Assembly: GCF_004777465.1 (NCBI RefSeq) | Contig: NZ_CP038462.1 | Coordinates: forward strand, 1,426,001-1,490,000 | DNA: 64,000 bases | Origin: Nocardioides daphniae | GTDB lineage: Bacteria > Actinomycetota > Actinomycetes > Propionibacteriales > Nocardioidaceae | Direction of reading: 5' to 3' | Shown here: piece after piece, positions 1-11,078 of the stretch | How positions within the stretch are numbered: position 1 is the stretch's first letter | Layout: every line of letters begins with the position of its first letter | The notes under the pieces: model-generated | Databases searched by the model: none | The model's input: the letters and a program-made list of their open reading frames with translations, nothing else | Told to the model about the DNA's origin: nothing | Translations under genes and position numbers: made by a program

Positions 1-781
1 GAAGAGCGAGCGGGTCCACCCCGGCGCGATGCTGGAGGTCGTGATCCCGGTGGAGAGCGACCCGCTGGCGGTCGTGCCCGAGCTGGTCGAGGGCATCAAG
101 ATCATCCACGACGACGACGCCATCGTCGTGATCGACAAGCCCGTGGGCGTCGCCGTCCACCCGAGCCCCGGCTGGTCCGGCCCGACCGTGGTCGGTCACC
201 TCGCCGGCGCCGGCTTCCGGATCTCGACCTCCGGCGCGTCCGAGCGCCAGGGCATCGTCCAGCGCCTGGACGTCGGCACCTCCGGCGTCATGGTGATCTG
301 CAAGTCCGAGCGTGCCTACTCGGTGCTCAAGAACGCGTTCCGCCACCGCACGGTCGACAAGACCTACCACGCGTTGGTCCAGGGCCACCCGGACCCGCTG
401 GAGGGCACGGTGGACGCCCCGATCGGGCGTCACCCCAAGTTCGACTACAAGTTCGCGGTGATGGCCGACGGCCGCCACAGCGTCACCCACTACGAGACGC
501 TGGAGGCGCACCGCTTCGCCAGCCTGCTCGAGATCCACCTGGAGACCGGCCGCACCCACCAGATCCGGGTGCACATGTCGGCCCTCAAGCCCCCGTGCGT
601 GGGGGACATCACCTACGGCGCCGACCCCACGCTGGCGCGACGCGTCGGGCTGGAGCGGCAGTGGCTGCACGCGGTCAAGCTCGGCTTCGAGCACCCCGAG
701 TCCGGTTGAGTACGTCGAGTAGAGTCGACCTACCCCGACGACCTGGCGCACGCCCTCGACGTCATCCGTGACGCGCACTGA
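1..781 (+). CDS. rluD: 23S rRNA pseudouridine synthase RluD family, 5' truncated, two frameshifts near the 3' end
   Basis: Pseudouridine synthase of the RluA/RluD family, which isomerises uridines in large-subunit rRNA. The frame is open from base 2, so the N-terminal S4 domain lies off the window; [10 protein letters not shown] is the end of the linker. The catalytic motif [11 protein letters not shown] (active Asp in RLD) and the family motif [10 protein letters not shown] are present. The uninterrupted frame stops at 709 after FEHPESG. Shifting frame near 706 and again near 719 restores EYVE, then [19 protein letters not shown] and a stop at 779-781, the usual C-terminus. Two indels, probably sequence errors, therefore shorten the apparent protein. 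The family assignment is firm; RluD rather than another RluA paralogue is inferred from the C-terminus and its position before dnaE1. Confidence 0.88.
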
Positions 782-796
782 CCCGACCCCGGCCCG

Positions 797-1267
797 TTGA
801 CGCTCCGCCCCGCGACGAGGGACGACCTGGCGGCGATGGTCGAGGTGCACCTGGCGGCGCGTGCCGCCGCGCCCATGCCGCCGGCCGCCGGCGGGCGTGA
901 CGTCGTACGCGAGGGGCTGGCCTCGGCGGACGAGGACGAGCTGTGGGTCGCCGAGGCTGAGCTCGCCACCGGCGCCGCTGTGGTGGCGTACGTCCGCTTC
1001 GTGCGCCCGACGCCCGGCGGGTGGGCTGGCTCGACGACCTGTACGTCTCTCCCCGGGCCGCGGGACAGGGTGCGCACCGCCCTGCTCGACCTGGTGAAGG
1101 CGGCGTTGCCGGACGGGTTCGGCCTGTGGGCCTTCGCCTCGAACCGGCCTGCCCGCGTCTTCTACGCCGACCGCGGTCTGGTGGAGGTCGAGCAGGTCGC
1201 GGCCCACGAGTCGCCGACCGGGGAGGCCGAGGTACGCCTGGAGTGGGCCGGGTCACCCGGTGGCTGA
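797..1267 (+). CDS. GNAT family N-acetyltransferase (internal compensated frameshift)
   Basis: About 156 residues starting at TTG 797 (LTLRPATRDDLAAMVEVH), the typical first strand and helix of a GNAT acetyl-CoA-dependent acetyltransferase. The acetyl-CoA pyrophosphate-binding motif A is destroyed in the main frame, which reads GSTTCTSLPGPRD between about 1020 and 1068. It is intact in the frame starting at 1021 (GWLDDLYVSPRAAGQG). After about 1068 the original frame resumes with VRTALLDLVKAALPDG and FASNRPARVFYADRGL, the C-terminal GNAT strand. An insertion followed by a deletion explains this. The substrate is unknown. It sits between rluD and dnaE1 with no operon partner of related function. 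Confidence 0.75.
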   Translation: MTLRPATRDDLAAMVEVHLAARAAAPMPPAAGGRDVVREGLASADEDELWVAEAELATGAAVVAYVRFVRPTPGGWAGSTTCTSLPGPRDRVRTALLDLVKAALPDGFGLWAFASNRPARVFYADRGLVEVEQVAAHESPTGEAEVRLEWAGSPGG

Positions 1268-1423
1268 GACCGAAGGGCCCTGTCGAGTGCCAGCTGTCGG
1301 CGCGCTCGCCTAGTCTTGGATCTCCGAGCTCCGCCGGTGCGCGGAGCTCGACCCTCGTCCCTCTCGACCCCGTCGCACGTCGTGCGTCGGAGGCGCCCCT
1401 CGGAAGGAGCCACCGAACCCCTC

Positions 1424-4400
1424 ATGTCGGTCGCCAACGACTCGTTCGCCCACCTGCACGTCCACACCGAGTACTCCATGCTGGACGGCGCCTCCTTGCT
1501 CGACGGGCTCTTCTCCCGCGTCGCCAACCTGGGCATGACGTCGATCGCGATGACTGACCACGGCAACCTGCACGGCGCCTACGACTTCTGGAAGAAGGCG
1601 AACAAGTACGGCGTGAAGCCGATCATCGGCATCGAGGCCTACCTGACGCCCGGCACGCCGCGCCAGGAGCGTCGCCGCGTGAAGTGGGTCGTGGCGGGGC
1701 TGCCGAGGAGGGTGGCGACGACGTCGCCGGTGGCGGCGCCTACACCCACATGACGATGTGGGCCGAGGACACCCCCGGCATGCACAACCTCTTCCGGCTG
1801 TCGTCGCGCTCGAGCCTCGAGGGCTACTTCTACAAGCCCCGCATGGACAAGGAGATCCTCGCCGAGCACAGCAAGGGCCTCATCGTCTCCACGGGCTGCC
1901 CCTCCGGCGCGATCCAGACCCGGTTGCGCCTCGGGCAGTACGAGGAGGCGGTGCGCGAGGCCGGCGAGCTGCAGGACATCTTCGGCAAGGACAACGTCTT
2001 CCTCGAGCTGATGGACCACGGCATCTCGATCGAGAAGCGGGTCCGTGACGACCTGCTCCGCCTGGGCAAGGAGATGGGCCTCCCGCCCATCGCCACCAAC
2101 GACTCGCACTACAACAACCCCGAGGACGCCGACGCCCACGACGCCCTGATCTGCGTGGCCTCCGGCAAGAGGCTCGCCGACCCCAACCGCCTCAAGTTCG
2201 ACGGCGGTGGCTACTACATCAAGTCCGCCGCCGAGATGCGGGCGCTGTGGGCCGACCAGTTCGGCATGCCCGAGGCCTGCGACAACACCCTGCTCATCGC
2301 GGAGCGCTGCAACATCGAGTTCACCGAGTCCACCGGTGGCTACATGGCGCGCGCCCAGATCCCCGCGGACGAGACCGAGGAGTCGTGGTTCCGCAAGGAG
2401 GTGTGGCGCGGCATCGAGATGCGCTACCCGGGCGAGCGGCTCACCCAGGAGGTGAAGGAACGCGTCGAGATGGAGCTCGGCGTCGTGGCCCAGAAGGGCT
2501 ACTGCGGCTACTTCCTGGTGGTCGCCGACTTCATCCAGTGGTCCAAGGACAACGGCATCCGCGTCGGCCCCGGCCGTGGTTCCGGTGCAGGCTCGATCGC
2601 TGCGTACGCCCTGCGCATCACCGACCTCGACGACCCGCTCGAGCACGGCCTCTTCTTCGAGCGCTTCCTCAACCCCGAGCGCCCGTCGATGCCTGACTTC
2701 GACATCGACTTCGACGACGCCCGCCGCGGTGAGGTGATCCAGTACGTCACCGAGAAGTACGGCGCCGAGCGCGTCGCCCAGATCGCGACCTTCGGCCGGT
2801 TGAAGGCGAAGGCGGCGATCAAGGACGCCGCCCGCGTCCTCGACCACGGCTTCGCCATCGGCGACCGGATCACCAAGGCCCTGCCGGCCGACGTGATGGG
2901 CAAGGGCGTCCCGCTCAAGGAGCTCTTCAACGAGCAGCACAAGCGCTACGGCGAGGGCGGCGAGTTCCGTGCCCTCTTCGAGCAGGACCACGACGTCCGC
3001 ACGATCTACAACACCGCGGTCGGCCTCGAGGGCCAGATCCGCAACTGGGGCGTGCACGCAGCAGGCGTGATCATGTCCAGCGAGCCGCTGATCGACATCG
3101 TCCCGATCATGGCGCGCCCGCAGGACGGCGCCGTCATCACCCAGTTCGACTACCCGATGTGCGAGTCGCTGGGCCTGGTCAAGATGGACTTCCTCGGACT
3201 GTCCAACCTCCGCATCCTCGAGGACGCGGTCGCCAACATCCGCGCCAACCGCGAGATCGACGTGGTCCTGGAGGACCTCCCGTTCGACGACCGGGCGACG
3301 TACGAGCTGATGGGCCGCGGCGACACGCTCGGCGTCTTCCAGCTCGATGGTGGCGGCATGCGGGCCCTGCTCCGCTCGCTGCTGCCCGACCAGTTCGCCG
3401 ACATCACGGCCGTCTCGGCGCTCTACCGCCCCGGCCCGATGGGTGCGGACTCGCACAACAAGTACGCCCGGCGCAAGAACGGGCGCGAGCCGATCGAGCC
3501 GATCCACCCCGCGCTGGCCGAGGCCCTCGAGCCGGTGCTGGGGGAGACGTACGGCCTGATCGTCTACCAGGAGCAGGTCATGGCGATCGCCCAGGTGCTC
3601 GCCGGCTTCACCCTCGGTGCCGCAGACAACCTGCGTCGCGCCATGGGCAAGAAGAAGAAGGAGGAGCTGGACAAGCAGTACGCCGGCTTCCAGGCCGGCA
3701 TGCTCGAGCGGGGCTACCCGCAGGACGCCATCGACACGCTGTGGGAGATCCTGCTCCCGTTCTCCGACTACGCGTTCAACAAGTCGCACTCCGCCGCCTA
3801 CGGCGTCATCACGTACTGGACCGCCTACCTCAAGGCCAACTACCCGACCGAGTACATGGCCGCCCTCCTGACGTCCGTCAAGGACGACAAGGACAAGATG
3901 GCGATCTACCTCAACGAGTGCCGCCGGATGAAGATCCAGGTGCTGCCGCCCGACGTCAACGAGTCCTCCTCCAACTTCACCGCGGTCGGCAAGGACATCC
4001 GCTTCGGCCTCACCGCGATCCGCAACGTCGGCGCCAACGTGGTTGACGGGATCATCGAGGGGCGCACGTCGCAGGGCCGGTACGCCGACTTCAACGACTT
4101 CATGGCCAAGGTGCCGCCGCTGGTCTGCAACAAGCGCGTCATCGACTCGCTGATCAAGGCCGGGGCCTTCGACGACATGAAGCACCGCCGCCGCCGCGCT
4201 CCAGGTGATCCACGAGTCGGCGGTCGACCAGTACGTCGACATCAAGCGCAACGAGGCGATCGGCCAGGACTCCCTCTTCGCCGGTCTGATGGACGAGGAC
4301 GACACCGGCGGCTTCGGCGTGACGGTCGCCATCCCGAGATCGACGAGTGGGACAAGATGACCCTGCTCGGCCACGAGCGGGAGATGCTCGGTCTATACGT

Positions 4401-4986
4401 CTCCGACCACCCGCTGATGGGCCTGGAGCACGTGCTCTCCAACGGCACCGACTGCACGATCGGCCAGCTGCTCACCGACGAGGACCGGGCCCACGGGACC
4501 ACGGTCACCGTCTCGGGCCTGGTCACCCAGGTGCAGCGCAAGATCACCAAGCGCGGTGACGCCTGGGCGACGCTGACCCTGGAGGACCTCGAGGGTGGCA
4601 TCGAGGTGCTCCTCTTCCCGAGCGCCTACCAGCTCGCGGCGCCGCACCTGATGCAGGACGCGATCATCCGGGTGAAGGGCCAGCTCTCCCGCGACAAGGA
4701 GCAGCCCGAGCTGCGCGGGCAGGAGGTCACCGTCCCCGACCTGAGCGACGGCCCCAGCGGCCCGGTCGTCGTGTCGTTGCCCGCCACGCGCTGCACCCAG
4801 CCCGTGGTCGAGTCGTTGCGCGACGTGCTCTCCGCCCACCCCGGCATGACGGAGGTGCACCTGCGGCTGATGTCGCGCTCCTCGACGACGGTGATGAAGC
4901 TGGACGACCGGTTGCGGGTGACGCCCACCTCGGCCCTCTTCGCCGACCTCAAGCAGCTCCTGGGGCCCCAGTGCCTGGGCCAGTGA
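1424..4986 (+). CDS. dnaE1: DNA polymerase III alpha subunit (three frameshifts)
   Basis: Main replicative DNA polymerase, about 1187 residues, the family's usual length. ATG 1424 follows GGAAGG at 1401 and begins MSVANDSFAHLHVHTEYSML, the PHP domain. The catalytic acidic triad region reads MPDFDIDFDDARRG, followed by the finger domain and tandem HhH. A C-terminal OB fold (VTVSGLVTQVQRKITKRGDA) lies near 4500. The reading frame breaks near 1686 (GGGG reduced to GGG; the other frame gives GRGGAAEEGGDD), near 4195 (extra base in a CGC run) and near 4337 (CCGGAG reduced to CCGAG). Between the last two breaks the correct frame reads ALQVIHESAVDQYVDIK. No residue is lost at the breaks, so this essential gene is almost certainly intact in the cell. 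A possible -10 box TAGTCT lies at 1311. Confidence 0.95.
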
Positions 4987-5564
4987 TCACCCAGGACGGT
5001 CAGCCGGCCGGAGCCCCCGCGGCCACCGACTCCTCGCACCCGGGGGAGACGGCCGGCAGGCGCGCGCTGGTCCTCCTCGGTCTGCTGGGCGCAGGTGCCG
5101 TCCTCGGCGCGCTGCTGGGCGCCGTGTGGGAGCTCGTCTGGACCCCGCCGACCGGTGCGGCCTGGAAGGGCGAGTTCTTCCTGGACCGTGCGGGACTGGT
5201 CAACGACGTCGACGCGACCGGCTGGTTCACCGTGGTCGGCCTGGTCGGAGGCGTGGTCTTCGGTGGCCTGGCCGCCAGGTTCGTGCGCTCCGCGCCCCTG
5301 CTCGTGCTGGTCGGCATCCTCCTCGGCGCCTTCGTCATGGCCTGGGTCATGTACGTCGTCGGCCACGTCCTCGGTCCGCCGGACCCCGACGTCGTCGCCC
5401 GGACCACCGGTGACTGGGAGCCGATCATCTCCGACCTGCGTCTCGCGGGCGTCGAGCACACCTGGTGGCCCTTCGGCTCGACCGCCACCCTCGCGCCCGC
5501 AGTGGGCGCGATGATCAGCGTCGTCGGCATCTACTTCGGCGGGGTCCGGCGCCCACACCGGTGA
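4983..5564 (+). CDS. Hypothetical four-helix membrane protein downstream of dnaE1
   Basis: About 193 residues. GTG 4983 overlaps the dnaE1 stop by 4 nt (GTGA); an in-frame GTG at 4971 is possible but lies deeper inside dnaE1. A polar N-terminus of about 20 residues is followed by about four hydrophobic segments: ALVLLGLLGAGAVLGALLG, VVGLVGGVVFGGLAA, LLVLVGILLGAFVMAWVMYV and a last one near AVGAMISVVGIYFGG. An aromatic, Trp-containing loop lies between the first two. It resembles small actinobacterial membrane proteins of the DUF2567 type, but I cannot confirm that. The coupling to dnaE1 suggests cotranscription only, not function. Confidence 0.72.
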   Translation: MITQDGQPAGAPAATDSSHPGETAGRRALVLLGLLGAGAVLGALLGAVWELVWTPPTGAAWKGEFFLDRAGLVNDVDATGWFTVVGLVGGVVFGGLAARFVRSAPLLVLVGILLGAFVMAWVMYVVGHVLGPPDPDVVARTTGDWEPIISDLRLAGVEHTWWPFGSTATLAPAVGAMISVVGIYFGGVRRPHR

Positions 5565-5625
5565 CCGCGTGGTCCCCGGTTCTGCCCCGGTGGATATCGG
5601 TGGGTGTCGTGTCGGTCGGTCCACC

Positions 5626-5637
5626 TATCATTGAGCC
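5626..5637 (+). promoter_or_regulatory. Putative -10 box for a leaderless hisD transcript
   Basis: TATCAT at 5626-5631 is followed by only 6 nt before ATG 5638. There is no Shine-Dalgarno sequence. This is the geometry expected when transcription starts at or next to the start codon. No convincing -35 hexamer is visible. Confidence 0.45.
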
Positions 5638-6945
5638 ATGATTCGCCGCATCGACCTCCGTGAGGCCTCGCCCTCCATCGACTACCGCACGAGCGTGCCC
5701 CGTGCCGAGTTCGACGTCGAGGCGGCCACGCATGCGGTGAAGCCGATCATCGAGGCGGTCCGCACCCGTGGTGTCGACGCCATCCGGGAGTACGGACTCC
5801 AGTTCGACGGCGTCGACGTGGCCGAGATCCGGGTCCCGACCGAGGCGCTGGGTGAGGCGCTCGCCGACCTCGACCCCGGCGTACGTGCCGGTCTGGAGGA
5901 GGCCATCCGTCGTCTGCGCCTCACCTGCGCCGCCGAGCTCGAGCAGGACGTCACCACCGAGCTGGCCCCCGGTGCCACGGTGACCCACCGCAAGGTGCCC
6001 GTCGACCGTGTCGGCCTCTACGTCCCCGGTGGCCTCGCGCCGCTGGTGAGCAGCGTCGTGATGAACGTCGTCCCCGCCCAGGTCGCCGGCGTCGGCTCGA
6101 TCGCCCTGGCCAGCCCGCCCCAGAAGCACAACGGTGGACTGCCCGAGTCCACGATCCTGGCCGCCTGCGCACTGCTCGGCGTCGACGAGGTCTACGCGGT
6201 CGGGGGCGCGCAGGCCATCGCCATGTTCGCCCACGGCGCGGGTCCCTGCGCCAAGGTCGACCTGGTCACCGGCCCGGGCAACATCTACGTCGCCGCCGCC
6301 AAGCGCGAGCTGCGCGGCGTCGTCGGCATCGACTCCGAGGCCGGCCCGACCGAGATCGCGATCCTGGCCGACGACTCCGCCGACGCGTCCTTCGTGGCGG
6401 CCGACCTGATCTCCCAGGCCGAGCACGACCCGATGGCTGCCTCGGTGCTGGTGACCGACTCCCCGGTGCTGGCCGACGCCGTCGTCGCGGCCCTCGAGGT
6501 GCAGGTGGCCGCGACCAAGCACGTCGAGCGGATCCGGACGGCCCTGCAGGGCCAGCAGTCCGGCATCGTGCTGGTGCGCGACGTCGACCAGGGGCTTGAC
6601 GTCGTCAACGCCTACGCCGCCGAGCACCTCGAGATCCACACGCGTGACGCCGCGGCCGTGGCCGCCCGCGTGCGCAACGCCGGCGCGATCTTCGTCGGCT
6701 CCTGGGCGCCGGTCTCCCTGGGCGACTACTGCGCAGGCTCCAACCACGTGCTTCCCACGGCTGGCTGCGCCTGCCACTCCTCGGGCCTGTCGGTGCGCGC
6801 CTTCACCAAGTCGGTGCACGTCATCGACTACTCGCGCGAGGCCCTGGCCGAGGTGGCCGACCACGTCGTCACCCTGGCTGGAGCCGAGGACCTCCCGGGC
6901 CACGGCCAGGCCGTGCAGGTGCGGTTCGCGGGTGACGGGGAGTGA
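5638..6945 (+). CDS. hisD: Histidinol dehydrogenase
   Basis: Zinc- and NAD-dependent enzyme catalysing the last two oxidations from L-histidinol to L-histidine. 435 residues, full length. The start [17 protein letters not shown] is typical of actinobacterial HisD. The conserved blocks [20 protein letters not shown] and [17 protein letters not shown] are present, as is SQAEHDP, which carries the zinc-ligand Gln and His. The C-terminal [13 protein letters not shown], near the family's last ligand region, is also present. It opens the his cluster and overlaps hisC by 4 nt. Confidence 0.97.
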   Translation: MIRRIDLREASPSIDYRTSVPRAEFDVEAATHAVKPIIEAVRTRGVDAIREYGLQFDGVDVAEIRVPTEALGEALADLDPGVRAGLEEAIRRLRLTCAAELEQDVTTELAPGATVTHRKVPVDRVGLYVPGGLAPLVSSVVMNVVPAQVAGVGSIALASPPQKHNGGLPESTILAACALLGVDEVYAVGGAQAIAMFAHGAGPCAKVDLVTGPGNIYVAAAKRELRGVVGIDSEAGPTEIAILADDSADASFVAADLISQAEHDPMAASVLVTDSPVLADAVVAALEVQVAATKHVERIRTALQGQQSGIVLVRDVDQGLDVVNAYAAEHLEIHTRDAAAVAARVRNAGAIFVGSWAPVSLGDYCAGSNHVLPTAGCACHSSGLSVRAFTKSVHVIDYSREALAEVADHVVTLAGAEDLPGHGQAVQVRFAGDGE

Positions 6946-8063
6946 CCGCGCTCAGCTGGCCCCCGTTGCGCGACGCGCTGGTGGGGGACGAGCCCTACGG
7001 TGCGCCCCAGCTCGACGTGCCGGTGGCGCTGAACACCAACGAGAACCCGTACGGGCCCTCGGAGGCGGCTGCCGCTGACATCGCCGAGGCGGTGCGCGAG
7101 GCGGCCCTCGGGCTCAACCGCTACCCGGACCGCGAGTTCACCGCGCTGCGCCACGCGCTCACCGACTACCTCAACACCGACGGTGGCCAGGGCCTGACCC
7201 CTGACATGGTCTGGGCAGCCAACGGCTCCAACGAGGTCATGATGCAGATCCTGCAGGCCTTCGGTGGGCCCGGGCGCACGGCGATCTCGTTCGCCCCCAC
7301 GTACGCGATGTACCCCGAGTACGCCCGCAACTCCCTCACCGAATGGGTCGCGGGGCGCCGCGAGGACGACTTCAGCCTCGACCTGGAGGCGGCTCGCCGG
7401 ATGGTCGAGGAGGTCCGTCCGGCCGTCGTGCTACTGCCGAGCCCCAACAACCCGACCGGCACCGCCCTGCCCCCGGAGGCGGTCTCGGTGCTCTGCGAGG
7501 CCGCCGGCAACGGCATCGTGGTGATCGACGAGGCCTACGGCGAGTTCCGTCGCGAGGGCGTGCCGAGCGCGCTCGAGCTGATCGGCACCCACCGCAACCT
7601 GGTCGTCACCCGCACCATGTCGAAGGCCTTCGCCCTGGCCGGGGCCCGGGTGGGCTACCTGGCCGCCCGGCCCGAGGTCGTCGACGCGATCCGCATCGTG
7701 CGCCTGCCCTACCACCTCTCGGCCGTCACCCAGGCAGCAGCGCTGGCCGCCCTGCGGCACGCACCGGAGCTGCTCGGCAAGGTCGACGACCTGCGCGCCG
7801 AGCGCGACGCCTGCGTCGAGTGGCTGCGCGCGCAGGGGCTCGAGGTCGCCGACTCCGACGCCAACTTCGTCCTCTTCGGTCGGTTCGCCGACCGTCACGC
7901 CGTCTGGCAGGGCCTGCTCGACGCCGGCGTGCTGATCCGCGAGACCGGCCCCGAGGGCTGGTTGCGGGTCTCCGTCGGCACCCCGGCCGAGATGGCCGCC
8001 TTCCGCGACGCCCTCACCACCGTGATGGCCGACCCCTCCACCACCGTCAAGGAGAACCGATGA
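6942..8063 (+). CDS. hisC: Histidinol-phosphate aminotransferase
   Basis: PLP-dependent class I/II aminotransferase that converts imidazole-acetol phosphate to histidinol phosphate. 373 residues from GTG 6942, which overlaps the hisD stop (GTGA). The family motif [10 protein letters not shown] is near the N-terminus. [10 protein letters not shown] is the cofactor-binding loop, VIDEAYGEF carries the PLP-ring Asp, and [17 protein letters not shown] carries the Schiff-base Lys. C-terminal Arg residues ([17 protein letters not shown]) bind the substrate phosphate/carboxylate. It ends in a 4-nt ATGA overlap with hisB, indicating translational coupling. Confidence 0.97.
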   Translation: MTALSWPPLRDALVGDEPYGAPQLDVPVALNTNENPYGPSEAAAADIAEAVREAALGLNRYPDREFTALRHALTDYLNTDGGQGLTPDMVWAANGSNEVMMQILQAFGGPGRTAISFAPTYAMYPEYARNSLTEWVAGRREDDFSLDLEAARRMVEEVRPAVVLLPSPNNPTGTALPPEAVSVLCEAAGNGIVVIDEAYGEFRREGVPSALELIGTHRNLVVTRTMSKAFALAGARVGYLAARPEVVDAIRIVRLPYHLSAVTQAAALAALRHAPELLGKVDDLRAERDACVEWLRAQGLEVADSDANFVLFGRFADRHAVWQGLLDAGVLIRETGPEGWLRVSVGTPAEMAAFRDALTTVMADPSTTVKENR

Positions 8064-8707
8064 GCCGCACCGCCCGGATCGAGCGTCGTACCAAGGAGTC
8101 CTCGGTCCTCGTCGAGGTGAACATCGACGGCACCGGCCGCACCGACGTGTCCACCGGGGTCGGCTTCTTCGACCACATGCTCGACGCCTTCGGTCGCCAC
8201 TCGCTGGTCGACCTGACCGTGAAGACCGAGGGTGACACCCACATCGACGCGCACCACACCGTCGAGGACACCGCGATCATCCTCGGCCAGGCGCTGCGCC
8301 AGGCCCTCGGTGACAAGAAGGGCATCCGTCGCTTCGGCGACGCGACCGTGCCGCTCGACGAGGCGCTCGTCCAGGGCGTCGTCGACCTCTCCGGCCGTCC
8401 CTACTGCGTCCACACCGGCGAGCCCGAGGGCCAGATCTACGTGGCGATCGGTGGCGACTACCAGGGCTCGCTGACCCGTCACGTCTTCGAGTCGATCTCC
8501 TTCCACGCCCAGATCGCGCTGCACGTGCGCGTGCTCGCCGGACGCGACCCGCACCACCTGGTCGAGGCGCAGTTCAAGGCCTTCGCCCGGGCGTTCCGCG
8601 ACGCCGCTGCCATCGACCCGCGCGAGACGGGCGTCCCCTCGACCAAGGGCACCCTGGAGGGTGACGGCGTGGAGAGCGGATCCGCAGCGGCAGGGGCGCC
8701 GGCGTGA
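8060..8707 (+). CDS. hisB: Imidazoleglycerol-phosphate dehydratase
   Basis: Manganese-dependent dehydratase of histidine synthesis. 215 residues, so it is the monofunctional form without the phosphatase domain seen in enterobacterial HisB. Metal-binding His clusters are visible: [24 protein letters not shown] and the C-terminal [12 protein letters not shown]. The start is ATG 8060, within the hisC stop. A poorly conserved, Ala- and Gly-rich tail of about 20 residues follows KGTLEGDG. The stop overlaps hisH GTG 8704. Confidence 0.97.
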   Translation: MSRTARIERRTKESSVLVEVNIDGTGRTDVSTGVGFFDHMLDAFGRHSLVDLTVKTEGDTHIDAHHTVEDTAIILGQALRQALGDKKGIRRFGDATVPLDEALVQGVVDLSGRPYCVHTGEPEGQIYVAIGGDYQGSLTRHVFESISFHAQIALHVRVLAGRDPHHLVEAQFKAFARAFRDAAAIDPRETGVPSTKGTLEGDGVESGSAAAGAPA

Positions 8708-9339
8708 GCAAGCCGTCCGTCGTCGTCCTCGACTACGGGTCGGGCAACCTCCGCTCGGCCGTCCGGGCCGTCGAGCGCGCCGGGGGAGAGGTCACCCTGA
8801 CCAGCGACTTCCAGACCGCCCTGGACGCCGACGGCCTGCTGGTGCCCGGAGTCGGGGCGTACGAGTCCTGCATGAAGGGCCTGCGCGCCATCAAGGGCGA
8901 CCGCATCATCGGGCGTCGGCTCTCCGGGGGCCGACCGGTGATGGGCATCTGCGTGGGCATGCAGATTCTCTTCACGAAGGGCGTCGAGCACGGCGTCGAG
9001 ACCGACGGCTGCGACGAGTGGCCCGGCACCGTCGAGCGCCTCCAGGCGCCCGTGGTGCCGCACATGGGCTGGAACACCGTCGAGGTGCCCGAGGGCAGCC
9101 AGCTCTTCGCCGGCGCCGAGGACGAGCGCTTCTACTTCGTGCACTCCTACGGCGTGCGGGAGTGGGAGCTAGTCACCAACGACCGCACCGCCGCGCCGCT
9201 GGTGACCTGGGCCGAGCACGGCGGGGACCGCTTCGTCGCCGCCGTGGAGAACGGCCCCCTCTGGGCGACGCAGTTCCACCCGGAGAAGTCCGGTGACGCG
9301 GGCGCCACGCTGCTGCGCAATTGGGTCAACACCCTCTGA
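8704..9339 (+). CDS. hisH: Imidazole glycerol phosphate synthase, glutaminase subunit
   Basis: Class I glutamine amidotransferase that channels ammonia to HisF. 211 residues from GTG 8704. The nucleophile Cys lies in [12 protein letters not shown], the oxyanion region in [10 protein letters not shown], and the catalytic His/Glu pair in TQFHPEKSG. It overlaps hisB by 4 nt. The gap to priA is about 56 nt, the only sizeable gap within the hisD-hisF block. Confidence 0.97.
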   Translation: MSKPSVVVLDYGSGNLRSAVRAVERAGGEVTLTSDFQTALDADGLLVPGVGAYESCMKGLRAIKGDRIIGRRLSGGRPVMGICVGMQILFTKGVEHGVETDGCDEWPGTVERLQAPVVPHMGWNTVEVPEGSQLFAGAEDERFYFVHSYGVREWELVTNDRTAAPLVTWAEHGGDRFVAAVENGPLWATQFHPEKSGDAGATLLRNWVNTL

Positions 9340-9395
9340 CACCCCGGTCCCGTCCGCACCGCTGCGGGGCGGACGGACCACCTGAGAAGGACGAC

Positions 9396-10139
9396 ATGAC
9401 GAACTACCTCCAGCTCCTCCCGGCCGTGGACATCTCCGGTGGCCAGGCCGTCCAGCTCTCCCAGGGGGTGGAGGGCACCGGCGGCCGGTACGGCAACCCG
9501 GTCGACGCCGCGCTGCGCTGGCAGGAGGCCGGCGCCGAGTGGCTGCACCTGGTCGACCTCGACGCCGCCTTCGGCAAGGGTGACAACTTCGAGATCAAGT
9601 CCGAGATCGTGCGCCGGCTCGACATCAAGGTCGAGATGACCGGCGGCATCCGCGACGACGAGTCGCTGCGCAAGGCGCTCGCCACCGGCTGCGAGCGGGT
9701 CAACATCGGCACCGCCGCGATCGAGAACCCCGAGTGGTGCGCCCGCGCCATCGCCGAGCACGGCGACCGGATCGCGATCGCCCTCGACGTGCGCGGCACC
9801 ACACTGGCCGGGCGCGGCTGGACGTCGGAGGGTGGCGACCTCTACGAGACGCTGGCCCGCCTCGACGCGGAGGGCTGTGCCCGCTACGTCGTCACCGACG
9901 TCAACAAGGACGGCATGCTCCAGGGCCCGAACACCGAGCTGCTGCGCAACGTCTGCGCCGCCACCGACCGCCCGGTCATCGCCTCGGGCGGCATCTCCAC
10001 CATCGACGACATCGCCGCCCTGGCCGAGCTGGTCGACCTCGGGGTCGAGGGTGCGATCGCCGGCACGGCGCTCTACGAGGGTCGGTTCACCCTCCAGGAG
10101 GCGCTCGCCCTCACCCTCCCGAAGGGGGGACGGGCATGA
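9396..10139 (+). CDS. priA: Bifunctional HisA/TrpF isomerase PriA
   Basis: TIM-barrel sugar isomerase, 247 residues. ATG 9396 follows the RBS GAGAAGG. In actinobacteria this protein replaces both HisA (ProFAR isomerase) and TrpF (phosphoribosylanthranilate isomerase). The catalytic Asp residues lie in [13 protein letters not shown] and [12 protein letters not shown]. Phosphate-binding loops are [10 protein letters not shown] and [12 protein letters not shown] infer the dual role from taxonomy and from the lack of a trpF next to trpCBA at 16628-19430; the sequence alone cannot prove it. It overlaps hisF by 4 nt (ATGA). Confidence 0.93.
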   Translation: MTNYLQLLPAVDISGGQAVQLSQGVEGTGGRYGNPVDAALRWQEAGAEWLHLVDLDAAFGKGDNFEIKSEIVRRLDIKVEMTGGIRDDESLRKALATGCERVNIGTAAIENPEWCARAIAEHGDRIAIALDVRGTTLAGRGWTSEGGDLYETLARLDAEGCARYVVTDVNKDGMLQGPNTELLRNVCAATDRPVIASGGISTIDDIAALAELVDLGVEGAIAGTALYEGRFTLQEALALTLPKGGRA

Positions 10140-10897
10140 GCCTCGCGGTGCGTGTGATCCCGTGCCTCGACGTCGACGGTGGCCGCGTGGTCAAGGGCGT
10201 CAACTTCAGCGAGCTGCGCGACGCCGGTGACCCCGTCGAGCTGGCACGGCTGTACGACGCCGAGGGTGCCGACGAGCTGACCTTCCTTGACATCTCCGCC
10301 TCCCACCAGGGGCGGGCCACGACGATGGAGATCGTCTCCCGCACCGCCGAGGAGGTCTTCATCCCCCTCACCGTCGGTGGAGGGGTCTCCAGCGTGGAGG
10401 ACGTCGACCGGCTGCTGCGGGCCGGTGCCGACAAGGTCGCCATGAACACGGCCGCGATCCGACGCCCCGAGCTGATCTCCGAGGTCTCCGACCGTTTCGG
10501 CAGCCAGGTGCTGGTGCTCTCGGTCGACGCGCGTCGTGCCGCCGGCACCGACTCGGGCTTCGAGGTGACCACCCACGGTGGTCGCCAGTCGGCCGGCATC
10601 GACGCGATCGCCTGGGCGGCCCGTGCGGCCGAGCTCGGCGCGGGGGAGATCCTGCTCAACTCGATGGATGCCGACGGCACCCGCGACGGCTTCGACCTCG
10701 AGATCATCCGGGCGGTGCGCCGCGAGGTGAACATCCCCGTGATCGCCTCCGGCGGCGCCGGCGAGCTCGGCCACTTCTCGCCGGCCGTCGACGCCGGTGC
10801 CGACGCGGTGCTGGCCGCCAGCGTCTTCCACTTCGGCACGCTGCGGATCTCCGACGTCAAGCAGGCCCTGGCGGCTGACGGGCACCCCGTCCGCTGA
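10136..10897 (+). CDS. hisF: Imidazole glycerol phosphate synthase, cyclase subunit
   Basis: TIM-barrel partner of HisH; it uses ammonia to close the imidazole ring and releases AICAR. 253 residues from ATG 10136. Catalytic Asp residues are in [18 protein letters not shown] and [27 protein letters not shown] and [11 protein letters not shown] are the phosphate loops. The conserved start [12 protein letters not shown] supports the start choice. It ends the tight hisDCBH-priA-hisF run; about 180 nt without a gene follow before the ABC exporter pair. Confidence 0.97.
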   Translation: MSLAVRVIPCLDVDGGRVVKGVNFSELRDAGDPVELARLYDAEGADELTFLDISASHQGRATTMEIVSRTAEEVFIPLTVGGGVSSVEDVDRLLRAGADKVAMNTAAIRRPELISEVSDRFGSQVLVLSVDARRAAGTDSGFEVTTHGGRQSAGIDAIAWAARAAELGAGEILLNSMDADGTRDGFDLEIIRAVRREVNIPVIASGGAGELGHFSPAVDAGADAVLAASVFHFGTLRISDVKQALAADGHPVR

Positions 10898-11078
10898 CCC
10901 GCTCCACCCCGCCGACCCTCGGCCCGGCGCGCACGAGAGCGTCGGGACCGGTTCCCCCGGGGAAGCACCGGACCACCACCCCGGAGTCCGGGGAATGCCA
11001 CCGGCGTACCCCGGGTTGCCCCCAGAGGCGCTGCGTCGACCGACGAAGGCTGCCGTCCGCACGGAAGAGGAGTGAGCC

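Noticed and set aside
1639..4374. 911-codon open frame on the minus strand inside dnaE1
   Set aside because: It mirrors the dnaE1 codons on the opposite strand. High GC keeps antisense frames open; the translation is Val-, Leu-, Asp- and Arg-rich low-complexity sequence with no family motif.
10898..11078. A possible gene between hisF and the ABC transporter
   Set aside because: Frames here are short, start inside hisF or lack RBS, and show no motif. The stretch is a Pro- and Gly-codon-like GC-rich intergenic region.
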